This document shows, piece after piece, positions 53,367 to 61,010 of a stretch of DNA of 61,662 nucleotides. The DNA is from Desulfovulcanus ferrireducens (GTDB taxonomy: Bacteria > Desulfobacterota > Desulfovibrionia > Desulfovibrionales > Desulfonatronovibrionaceae): assembly GCF_018704065.1 (NCBI RefSeq), contig NZ_JAGUQP010000007.1, positions 1 to 61,662 of the forward strand, in the 5' to 3' direction. The translations under genes and the position numbers were made by a program. The notes beneath the pieces were generated by a model. The model did not search any database, was not told where the DNA came from, and saw only the letters and a list, made by a program, of their open reading frames with translations. Numbering within the stretch: the first letter of the stretch is position 1; the number at the start of each line of letters is the position of its first letter.

Positions 53367-54416
53367 TTACATGGTCCATTTTATCAGGCGGTCAGCAATT
53401 TTATGCACGGGCAGAACCACATCTGCACCGCCGCGTTCTATAAGTTCCCTAGGCATGCCAAAGACTACAGCTGTTTCTTCAGATTCAGCAATTGTTCTTC
53501 CTCCCAGACGATGTAATTCTGTCATGGCTTCTGCTCCATCATAGCCCATGCCTGTTAGTTGGACGGCAATGATGTCTTTGGGATCAAGACACTTGAGAGC
53601 AGAGCGCACCATTCGATCTACACTGGGATGCCATAAAAGCTGCTTGTCCATAGGGAGGTTTACAGCTACCTTTCGTCCTAATTTTCGTCTGACCTCGACA
53701 TCCGCATCACCTTGGGCAATAAGAATTTCTCCGACCTGTAGGGGCAAGGGACGGTTTACCTCGCGTACTTCCAGTTGACAGCTTTGGTTCAAGCGTTTGG
53801 CAAAAACATTGGTAAAACGTGCCGGCATATGTTGGGCCACCAGTACAGGCAGGGGGAAGTCAGGGGGTAGCTGGGTTAGAATTTCTTCCAGGGCCCCAGG
53901 GCCACCGGTTGAACAACCTATCAGGACCAGACCGGGGATATCCCTAGTTATTTTGGGCCTAGCTTTTTTTATAGTGATTTTTTCGGGCTTTGCCCTATGA
54001 ATACGTAGTTTGGACCAACGCGTTCGTGAACGGGCCACAGCCCGTATCTTGGCAATGAGTTCTGGGCGAATATCCTTGATGCTTAAGGAAATCGTGCCCC
54101 CGGGCTTGGGTATATAATCCACTGCGCCCAGTTCCAGGGCCTCAAATGTGGCTAGAGCCCCTTTTTCGGTCAATGAGGAAACCATGATCACTGGACGGGG
54201 AAATTCGGTCATGATGTGACTTAAACAAGTCAACCCGTCCATTACGGGCATATTGATGTCCAGAGTAATGACATCGGGGTCTACTTTGGGAATTTGGTCT
54301 AAAGCATCCTGTCCATCTCTGGCCGTAAAAACTTCTATATCACCTTCTTCTTCCAGCATTTCCCGAATGTATTTGCGCATCAGGGCTGAATCGTCCACAA
54401 CTAAAACGCGCAGCAT
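53367..54416 (-). CDS. cheB: CheB protein-glutamate methylesterase
   Basis: The start is ATG 54416 (MLRVLVVDDSALMRK), since GTGGAGGAAAG just upstream is its ribosome-binding site; the GTG at 54428 is part of that site. The 349-residue protein has an N-terminal receiver (phosphoacceptor in VITLDINMPVMDG) and a C-terminal esterase with the catalytic Ser in GCSTGGPGAL, the His in VAQHMPARF, and the Asp in LTGMGYDGAEA. It removes receptor methyl groups and deamidates glutamines. Confidence 0.95.
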   Translation of the reverse strand: MLRVLVVDDSALMRKYIREMLEEEGDIEVFTARDGQDALDQIPKVDPDVITLDINMPVMDGLTCLSHIMTEFPRPVIMVSSLTEKGALATFEALELGAVDYIPKPGGTISLSIKDIRPELIAKIRAVARSRTRWSKLRIHRAKPEKITIKKARPKITRDIPGLVLIGCSTGGPGALEEILTQLPPDFPLPVLVAQHMPARFTNVFAKRLNQSCQLEVREVNRPLPLQVGEILIAQGDADVEVRRKLGRKVAVNLPMDKQLLWHPSVDRMVRSALKCLDPKDIIAVQLTGMGYDGAEAMTELHRLGGRTIAESEETAVVFGMPRELIERGGADVVLPVHKIADRLIKWTM

Positions 54417-54456
54417 CCTTTCCTCCACTGTTTTGAAAATTTAGGTTATGAGATGT

Positions 54457-56088
54457 CTAACTACCGGCTAACGCTTCCGGTTCCTTATTTTCCTCATTCA
54501 CATCCGCAAGTTCGGATACTTCCTGTTCATCTAACAGTTTACTAACGTCTAGAATCAAGATCATCCTGTTCTGATCTTTCAGGTTGGCCACTTTACCCAT
54601 TATTCGCGCCTGGTCTGCAGATAGTTTTGGTGAGTCTTCAATCACCTGGCTTGGAATGCGCAACACTTCAGATACAGCATCCACTATAAATCCACTGCGC
54701 AATCCATCAATGTTAAAGACAATGATCCGCTGGCTATCCTTACGTTCAATGGCCTTTAGGCCAAAACGTTTGCGCATATCAATTACAGGTAAAACAGTAC
54801 CCCGCAAGTTGATCATTCCTTCAATAAAGTCTGGCGTTTTGGGCACAACATTCATTTCTTCAGGAATCAAGATGATTTCCTGTATTGCATCAATCATTAC
54901 GCCATATTCCTGATCAGCCAGTTGGAATACAACTAACTGAATTTCTTCATCTTCTGTATTTTGTTGATTTAGATCAGCTGTCCTCATCTCTTCCTCCCCG
55001 TCCTCAAACTCCTGCCCTGTTTCAACAGCGGCCTGCATGGCTGGATGTTGAAACAGATTTTTTGCCGAGAGCACAGAAATAAGCCTTTTTCCTCCATTTA
55101 AACGACAAACCGCCTTTATCTCATCTAGCTCTCCACTGTTTGCGAGTAGACCAGGCATCTGCTCCCAATCTTCTTCAGCAACATATAAGACTTCCTGTAC
55201 TCGATCTACCACGATACCGACAGTTTGTGGACGTCTGACAGCCCCATTGTCCAGGGTAACAACTAGAATACGGTTACTTTCATCCACTTCCGCATTAGTT
55301 AATCCGAACATCCGGCGCAAACTAACCAGGGGCAGCATCTGGTGACGAAAATTAATCAGCCCCAAGACATGAGGATCTGTCTGCGGGACATGATTGATTT
55401 CTTCTGGAACGCGTACGATTTCTTTGAGCTCTGAAATCTCAAAGGCATATTCCTGGTTGTCCAGGAAAAAGCTTACAAGCTGGCGGGCACTGTCGTTTTC
55501 TTCCTCTTCGCTTTCCTTCCGTTCTATAAACCCCTGGCTCTCCCTTTTTTGAACCTCTGAGTCTGCCTCCTCCAGAAGAGATGAAAATTCTTTCTGGATT
55601 AAGGAGCGGACATCTAAAAGTTGAATCAGGCTGTGTCCTCCCACGTCTTTAACTACTCCGCTCAGTAATTCTACGCGTACTGTTGATTGGACAGAGTCCA
55701 CATCCTCAATTTTGTCTGGCTCTACGCTTAATACACGGTCTACCCGGTCCACCACCAGACCAATGGGGTGGCCAGAATCAATAATGATAACCCTACTAGT
55801 CTCAGTAAGTTCTGAGGCTGGCAGGCCTAAGTTAAGACGTAAATCTAGCACAGGCAGGACAGTCCCCCGCAAATTTGCCAATCCCATAAGACTTGCCGGG
55901 GTCAAGGGCACACTAACTGTTTCCGGGACCCAAATAATTTCTAGGACTGTATGCATGGGAAAGGCAAAACACTCTTTCCCAATATAAAAAGTTATGTATT
56001 GATTAAGATCTTCTGCTTCTATCAAGTCCAAACCTTCTCCTTCAGGTGGAGAATGGTCCGCTGACATTTTCGTTGCTTGCATCGCCAT
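54457..56088 (-). CDS. Triple CheW-domain coupling protein
   Basis: The start is ATG 56088 (MAMQATK), eight bases after AAGGAGG. The 543-residue protein consists of three tandem CheW domains, near residues 15-165, 205-345 and 385-515. Each has a xYxFEI/xYGVxI strand, a VP box (IIWVPE, IVRVPE, IILIPE), a G(L/M)xNxRGxxLPxxxLR segment, and the second-half VD motif (VVDRVDRVL, VVDRVQEVL, IVDAVSEVL). The linkers are acidic. CheW normally links one receptor to CheA. Three domains could bridge several receptor tips or kinases, and the neighbouring receptor has two tips. Confidence 0.9.
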   Translation of the reverse strand: MAMQATKMSADHSPPEGEGLDLIEAEDLNQYITFYIGKECFAFPMHTVLEIIWVPETVSVPLTPASLMGLANLRGTVLPVLDLRLNLGLPASELTETSRVIIIDSGHPIGLVVDRVDRVLSVEPDKIEDVDSVQSTVRVELLSGVVKDVGGHSLIQLLDVRSLIQKEFSSLLEEADSEVQKRESQGFIERKESEEEENDSARQLVSFFLDNQEYAFEISELKEIVRVPEEINHVPQTDPHVLGLINFRHQMLPLVSLRRMFGLTNAEVDESNRILVVTLDNGAVRRPQTVGIVVDRVQEVLYVAEEDWEQMPGLLANSGELDEIKAVCRLNGGKRLISVLSAKNLFQHPAMQAAVETGQEFEDGEEEMRTADLNQQNTEDEEIQLVVFQLADQEYGVMIDAIQEIILIPEEMNVVPKTPDFIEGMINLRGTVLPVIDMRKRFGLKAIERKDSQRIIVFNIDGLRSGFIVDAVSEVLRIPSQVIEDSPKLSADQARIMGKVANLKDQNRMILILDVSKLLDEQEVSELADVNEENKEPEALAGS

Positions 56089-56104
56089 CACATCCTCCTT
56101 CCCC

Positions 56105-58033
56105 TTATGAACTCTGGAGTTCATCTGCGACAGAAGCGATCTCCTCTGTGGCTGCAGCCAGTTCTTCTATTCCTTTGGCTTGCTCTTGTGCTGCTGTACT
56201 TGCTTCAGCTGTTGCTGATCCGGCCTCCTCAGCCGCAGCCGCGATTTCATCAATGCCTTTTTTGGTTTGGGAGAGAGCAGTGACGATCTCAATGCTGGCA
56301 TCGTAAATAACTTGGTTGCCATTGACTACATTTCTCATTTGGGAGGAAATATCATCCAGCTTCTGCGTAGTGCCTTCCGCCTTTTTCACTTCCTCCATAG
56401 CTGCGTTCACAATTTCTGCCAGGTCGTTGCTTACGTACATGATCTGATCCTGAATACTTTTGACCAACTCCTTGACCTGCTCTGCATTTTCAGCCGCATC
56501 ACTGGCGAGGTTTTGAATGTCTGTAGAAACTACAGCAAAACCTTTCCCGTACTCCCCGGCCCGCGCAGCCTCTATGGCTCCACTGACTGCCAGCATGCTT
56601 GTCTGGATGGCCACAGTAGCAATGGTATCCACAATTTTATCCATACGCCGCACAATTTTATCCAATTGCTGCATGGCTTCCCGATTTTTTAAGCTTTCTT
56701 GCAGATTGTTCTTAATGCCTTCTATCATTTCTTTTACAGCTTCGATGTTTTCTGCCACAAAGTTTGCCATTTTTTCGCCTTTGTTCATGGCTTCTTTGGC
56801 GCTGTCTTCAGTCACCCGGGCATTTTTTTCGATCTGACTGATGCTGGCCGCAATTTCTTGTACGGCAGCACTCTGCTGGTCAGCCCCTTTGCTAATTTGG
56901 GTTATAGCCGCCATAATTTCCTGGCTGGAGCGGTGATTTTCTTCAATGGCAGCAGCCAGTTCCTCGGCTGCAGCAGCGACTTCTTCAGCACTCTTGGTTA
57001 TATCTGTGCTGTTTTTTAAATCTTCAGCCAACTCTTCCAGTTCTTGTGCTGCCTTTTCACTTTGTTCTAGAGCAATCTTTTGCTGCTCAACATTATTTAA
57101 GGCCTCTTCGCAGGCCGCTGCTTGTTCTTCGGCTGCTGCGGCAATGTCTTCCGCTCCTTTTTGTGCCTCAACAGAGGCCTGTTCCACTTCTACAGCATTC
57201 TGGGCAATCTTCTCTGCGCTTTGATAGATTTCTCCCATGCCATTTTTGATTTCTTCGAGCTGTGCAGTTATATTAGTTCCCTTATCGGCCTCTTTTTTGA
57301 CTGTTTCCGCTGAAGTATTTATACCCCTACTCAAGGCTTGCATCTGAGTCTGAATCTGCTCCACCAGCTGAGCAATATTGACGGCATTTTTTTCGGTCTT
57401 TTCGGCCAATGTACGTACTGTGTCGGCAACTACCGCAAAACCTTTTCCATGTTTACCTGCCCGCGCTGCTTCTATCGCTGCATTTAAAGCCAATAGATTG
57501 GTTTTATCCGCTATCTTGATTACGGCTTTAACTGTTTCATTTATCTTGTCCGCCTGCTTTTCCAGTTCAGCCATCTTTTCTACAGACCCTGATTGCCTTT
57601 CGGCTCCTAGAACAACACTTTCCACCAAGGCTCCAATTTCTACCCGTGCTTCTTCAAGAAGCTGCTGTAATTTTTTAACTTGAGTCCTGGATTCTTCAGC
57701 ATTGTCTGCTTGTTCCTTAACCCGTTTTACTATCTGGTTCATGGCAGCGAGAGATTCTTGCGTTGCCCCGCTTGCCTCTTCTGCTCCACCAGCGATCTGT
57801 TCCATGGCCTTGGCTAATTCTTCTACAGCCGTTAAAGCCTGGGTAACACCGCTGGCCAATTCTGTTGAGGCCATAGCAATACGCTCGGCCGCTTGTTGCT
57901 GTTTAGCCAATGTCCTGGCTCTGCGTCTCCTTTCTTCGGCCTCTCTTCTCGCTCGGGTAGCAGAAGTATCCTGCTTAACCGTATCGGAATTAAGCCGTCT
58001 TTTTGACTCTGATACTTGTTTTTTTAAAGGCAT
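56105..58033 (-). CDS. Soluble chemoreceptor with two signalling tips
   Basis: The start is ATG 58033 with AGGAGG seven bases upstream. The 642-residue protein has no membrane helix. A short basic N-terminus leads into continuous heptad coiled coil. Two MCP hairpin tips are seen: [21 protein letters not shown] at ~174-194 (canonical), and [21 protein letters not shown] at ~474-494 (variant, with SMLAVSG replacing NLLALNA). Alanine/glutamate-rich methylation-type helices flank each (residues ~55-100, ~350-400, and the C-terminus). It is probably a cytoplasmic receptor. The first gene of the operon. Confidence 0.88.
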   Translation of the reverse strand: MPLKKQVSESKRRLNSDTVKQDTSATRARREAEERRRRARTLAKQQQAAERIAMASTELASGVTQALTAVEELAKAMEQIAGGAEEASGATQESLAAMNQIVKRVKEQADNAEESRTQVKKLQQLLEEARVEIGALVESVVLGAERQSGSVEKMAELEKQADKINETVKAVIKIADKTNLLALNAAIEAARAGKHGKGFAVVADTVRTLAEKTEKNAVNIAQLVEQIQTQMQALSRGINTSAETVKKEADKGTNITAQLEEIKNGMGEIYQSAEKIAQNAVEVEQASVEAQKGAEDIAAAAEEQAAACEEALNNVEQQKIALEQSEKAAQELEELAEDLKNSTDITKSAEEVAAAAEELAAAIEENHRSSQEIMAAITQISKGADQQSAAVQEIAASISQIEKNARVTEDSAKEAMNKGEKMANFVAENIEAVKEMIEGIKNNLQESLKNREAMQQLDKIVRRMDKIVDTIATVAIQTSMLAVSGAIEAARAGEYGKGFAVVSTDIQNLASDAAENAEQVKELVKSIQDQIMYVSNDLAEIVNAAMEEVKKAEGTTQKLDDISSQMRNVVNGNQVIYDASIEIVTALSQTKKGIDEIAAAAEEAGSATAEASTAAQEQAKGIEELAAATEEIASVADELQSS

Positions 58034-58108
58034 AAACAATCCTCCTGCTGTGTTACGTTTTTCAGTTTGTGTTTAATGTTTATTATTTTATTATTCTAAT
58101 CAAAAAAC

Positions 58109-58147
58109 AAAAACGGCCTGTAGCTCAGAAGGCCACGGACCGTTTTT
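58109..58147 (-). promoter_or_regulatory. Terminator-like hairpin in the che operon leader
   Basis: On the - strand, AAAACGG...CCGTTTT and an inner GGCCT/AGGCC compete or stack, followed by TTTTTGTTTTTTG, about 70 bases before the first start codon. It may end transcription from upstream or act as an attenuator. No known riboswitch core is seen. Confidence 0.4.
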
Positions 58148-58961
58148 ATTCGAAAAAGTTAGTAAATATTATAAATTGAGTTGGTGACAGACTAAATAAT
58201 GGAATAAAAAATAAATAATTTTTTATCATTTATTTTTAAAGTTTACTTTTTGGAAAGATAAAATATTATTTACGTATCAATTTGACACTACTTATTCTAG
58301 TATATACTTATCAATTAGTTAGAATCTAGCTTGTGTGATTTTTTGCAGTTTAAAATTTGAGATTGCGTAAGGTGTAACGCTACTTGCTATGACTTAGCGC
58401 TTATACTGTTATTGTTATGTTTAAAGTGAGGCTTAATTATACATTACTTAATTTACAGTTAAAATGTTTGTAATAGTCTCTCATGCCAGGGTGACAACCT
58501 CTTGTTAAGAGTGTTTAGGTAAAATTTAAACTTATTTGGTAGTTACCGTGTAATTTACTAATAAACTAGGACTTTTTGATTTGAGGCCACGTTAACCACA
58601 GCTAGCCTTTCCCCGGACCTTCTTTAAAGCGGGAGTAACAGATGTGAGGATATAACACAGGCGTTTCACTGAGATATTCAGGTTAGGAGGGTTCAAAGGC
58701 TTTCCAATAATTATAGAGCAAATTTTGTGTCAAAGAATAGATGGTATCTATTCCAGATTTTAAAATGTATCATAAAACTTGCAAGCCCTACGTGTCAAGT
58801 TGAGCCTGAAAGATTTTCAACCCTACTTTAATGGCCATGTTCATCTAGTTGATTTTATTCGAAATGTATGAGGACGACCTTTGCCCGGATGTGTTTGGCG
58901 GGTTTGTAAAGAGAAAATCGCACTCCTGGCTTAACTTGGAATGATACGAATTGTTGACTCT
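58148..58961. other. Repeat-bearing intergenic region upstream of the che operon
   Basis: About 800 AT-rich bases. 58325-58370 is a remnant of the palindromic element (TTTTTTGCAGTT, then TTTGAGATTGCG). Otherwise I see no gene or RNA. The che operon promoter must lie near 58150-58300, but I cannot place it. Confidence 0.5.
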
Positions 58962-59130
58962 GGGGGCATTCGAAATGCTGCACTTGGGTTGAGTTGGTTG
59001 ATTTGTTGAGTGAGGTGGTGGGGAGGGTAAGGCGAGTAGGGTGGAGATGGGTGATATGAAAATGACTTTTGAGACATTAGAAACTAGGCCAATGCAGGTG
59101 GAGCAGAGGAGATATGGGAGTCCGTATTTC
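58962..59130 (+). mobile_element. Truncated ISKra4-type copy (copy B)
   Basis: Starts GGGGGCATTCGAAATGCTGCAC, then the GTGAGT and GGTGGAGATGGGTGATATG tract, ATGAAAATGACTTTTGAGAC, and the junction to GGAGCAGAGGAGATATGGGA, as in copies A and C. It ends just before the MerR-like gene. Confidence 0.6.
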
Positions 59131-59152
59131 TGTCCATGTACTTGTTAAGTCC

Positions 59153-59842
59153 CTAATTATCATCTTCCTCCATTTCTTTTAACTTTTCTGGCGTGAATTG
59201 GAGCATAATCCGTTTGGTCCAAAACTGGCATTTATTCATTTTCTCTTTTAAAATTTTGAGCTCCTGGACTAGTTGTTCTTCCAGTTTTTGTTGCTGAACC
59301 AGAACTGTCTGCAGGCCCGCTTCCAACTCTTCAACCCTTTTTAAAATATCGTTGAATTGTCTATCCGGGTTTGCGTTTTGTCTCTTCTGCTCCCGCCAAA
59401 TGAGCCACAAAGCTTTTTTCATCTTTCGGTATCCCCGGTCCAGAACCGCAATGTCCGCGCGCAACTTTTGTTCCATACTTATGGCTTCAGCCATCTTTTC
59501 CAGCGTCTTGGATTGAGATCTGGCCAATTCCATAAAAAAATCTTTGGGCTCATCAACCAGTACAGATGGAGAAAATTCTTCTTTCTGTTCATTGCTTAAC
59601 TGGGGATTTTGTGGGAACTTGCGGGATAAAATTTTTTCCACTTCCTCGCTATTTTTATTTTGAGCAAATTCATTAACGATTAAGGCAAAGACTTCCAATG
59701 CCTCTGGTTTATAACGTCGTTTGCGGCCTTGACCAATATAGGGCAAAAACCGCTCGAATTTATCCCGATAATAGCGGATATTGCTCTCAGGTACATTTAG
59801 CCTATGGGCTATCTCTTTGATGGTTAATAGTTCATCAGACAT
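59153..59842 (-). CDS. MerR-type DNA-binding protein with coiled-coil tail
   Basis: A 229-residue protein. Residues 5-65 are a MerR helix-turn-helix and wing (LTIKEIAHRLNVPESNIRYYRDKF, then GRKRRYKPEALEV). A long helical region follows (95-205), with coiled coil near 165-205 for dimerisation, and no recognised ligand-binding cysteines. Such MerR/RacA-like proteins can be regulators or DNA-organising factors. The target is unknown. The gene is bracketed by two directly repeated truncated ISKra4 copies, suggesting it moved as a unit or was left after deletion. Confidence 0.75.
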   Translation of the reverse strand: MSDELLTIKEIAHRLNVPESNIRYYRDKFERFLPYIGQGRKRRYKPEALEVFALIVNEFAQNKNSEEVEKILSRKFPQNPQLSNEQKEEFSPSVLVDEPKDFFMELARSQSKTLEKMAEAISMEQKLRADIAVLDRGYRKMKKALWLIWREQKRQNANPDRQFNDILKRVEELEAGLQTVLVQQQKLEEQLVQELKILKEKMNKCQFWTKRIMLQFTPEKLKEMEEDDN

Positions 59843-59914
59843 AATATAGATGTTCCTGGTCCATTAGTTTGGACTTAAGAATAACCTATGTTATACTTTT
59901 AGTAAACTAAGGGA

Positions 59915-60113
59915 AGGGGGTGTATCCGATGGCTGCACTTTGGTTGAGTAGTTGAGTGAGGTGAGTAGGGTGGAGATGGGTGATATGAAAATGACTTTTG
60001 AGACATTAGAAACTAGGCCAATGCAGGTGGAGCATAGTGGATATGGGATTCCGAAGTAGAATTTTTCCCTGATTGGCTCCAGAGTCCGGGTTATTACCAC
60101 TGCACAGGTTTGA
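59915..60113 (+). mobile_element. Truncated ISKra4-type copy (copy C)
   Basis: Begins GGGGGTGTATCCGATGGCTGCAC and continues like copies A and B. It extends into DNA matching 590-690 of the window (TGGATATGGGATTCC..., GATTGGCTCCAGA, TATTACCACTGCACAG), i.e. an internal piece of the transposase gene with frame-breaking changes. It stops at about 60113. No right end. Confidence 0.65.
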
Positions 60114-60142
60114 TTTCTGAATTATGATAAAATTTTGCTAAA

Positions 60143-60610
60143 GAGCTTGTAGCCGAATCTTTTTATCAACTTAATTTCCATGGTTTTATTTCAGTCTTGG
60201 TTTCTTTCATGCTGGTACAAAGACTTGGACCCATTTAAATCTTGCTTGCGGACAGAACATAATGGTGTACTTTGGATAAACGAATAGACTTTTAATTCCT
60301 AAGTTGAGCGATTTTCACTCAATGGGTGAGATTGCCACGGACAGCTTCGCTGCCCTCGCAATGACAATTCCGCCCCTGTCATTGCGAGTGGAACAAAGTG
60401 TAGCGAAGCAATCTCAAAGTTTGAGCTGCAACAAAATCGCTCATAAATTTTAGATAGTTATGGTCAATCCCGCAAAACATTTAGCCCATTCACCCCGATG
60501 CTCTGTTTTTCCGCAGGCTTCCCTAAGATGGGTTACCCAAGCCGTTTGTAATGCATTTCAGTAACCAGGACTTTCAATCAGCGGCTAAAAAAGGATTTGG
60601 CCATAGGCTC
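60143..60610 (+). mobile_element. MITE-like element, copy 3, interrupted by a palindromic element
   Basis: Ends GAGCTTGTAGCCGAAT and ATTTGGCCATAGGCTC are degenerate versions of the 16-bp repeats of copies 1 and 2, and internal landmarks (ATGCTCTG, AAGATGGGTTACCCA) are in order. It is 468 bases long because a second element (60298-60453) has inserted in its middle. Confidence 0.65.
60298..60453. mobile_element. Palindromic dispersed element, copy 2, nested
   Basis: CCTAAGTTGAGCGATTTT at the left and AAAATCGCTCATAAATTTTAG at the right bracket two mirrored GAGATTGC...CATTGCGAG blocks. It matches 41199-41409 in reverse orientation and interrupts MITE copy 3 at a point that is continuous in copies 1 and 2. 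Confidence 0.65.
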
Positions 60611-60747
60611 CTATAATGTGGACGAACTGATGGAGTGCTTAAAAGTGTATTGCAAGGTCGTAACTCCTTAGAGTATCACTCTTTATCCTCAGAGTTGCCG
60701 CTCAACTGTTGGACTGGAGTTGGATAAAATGGTCAAAAAAGCAAAAA

Positions 60748-60774
60748 GGGTTTACGGATATTGGCCGTAAACCC
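60748..60774. terminator. Bidirectional terminator next to the tRNA fragment
   Basis: GGGTTTACGG / CCGTAAACCC, a perfect 10-bp stem. On the - strand it is followed by TTTTTGC, 12 bases after the tRNA 3' end, so it is probably the original terminator of that tRNA. On the + strand TTATTTTTA follows. Confidence 0.75.
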
Positions 60775-60785
60775 TTATTTTTATG

Positions 60786-60830
60786 TGGCCCGCCCTGCAC
60801 GATTCGAACGTGCGACCTACGGATTCGAAG
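60786..60830 (-). other. 3' half of a tRNA gene, probable attachment (att) site
   Basis: On the - strand: CTTCGAA (anticodon loop, reading TCG for arginine), stem TCCGT, variable AGGTC, T arm GCACG-TTCGAAT-CGTGC, acceptor AGGGCGG, then G and CCA. The 5' half that should pair with it is absent: the next bases (GCAGGGCATC) cannot form the anticodon stem. Duplicated tRNA 3' halves starting at the anticodon loop mark the far end of elements integrated by tyrosine recombinases. Confidence 0.65.
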
Positions 60831-60934
60831 GCAGGGCATCAATTCAATAACTGACCTGAAAAATTTTATAAAATCAACACGTTGCCGAATATTGGCGATC
60901 AGGTTTTTTCTCGCAATTTTCGTTTTTTTTCTCC

Positions 60935-60970
60935 AACTGCCAACCAAACTGCCAACCAATTGCCAGCTAA
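60935..60970. repeat. 12-bp direct repeats near the att site
   Basis: AACTGCCAACCA occurs twice in tandem (60935-60946, 60947-60958), followed by a degenerate third copy (ATTGCCAGCTAA). About 105 bases from the tRNA fragment, this fits integrase arm-binding sites. Confidence 0.5.
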
Positions 60971-61010
60971 ACCATTCCCTAGCATGCCAGGGTTTTAAGA
61001 TGGCATCCAT

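Noticed and set aside
56046-58076. Several + strand frames of 60-140 residues opposite the che genes
   Set aside because: They are antisense shadows caused by the Ala/Glu-rich repeats of the receptor coding strand; the composition is Ser/Ala/Cys-rich and no ribosome-binding sites were found.
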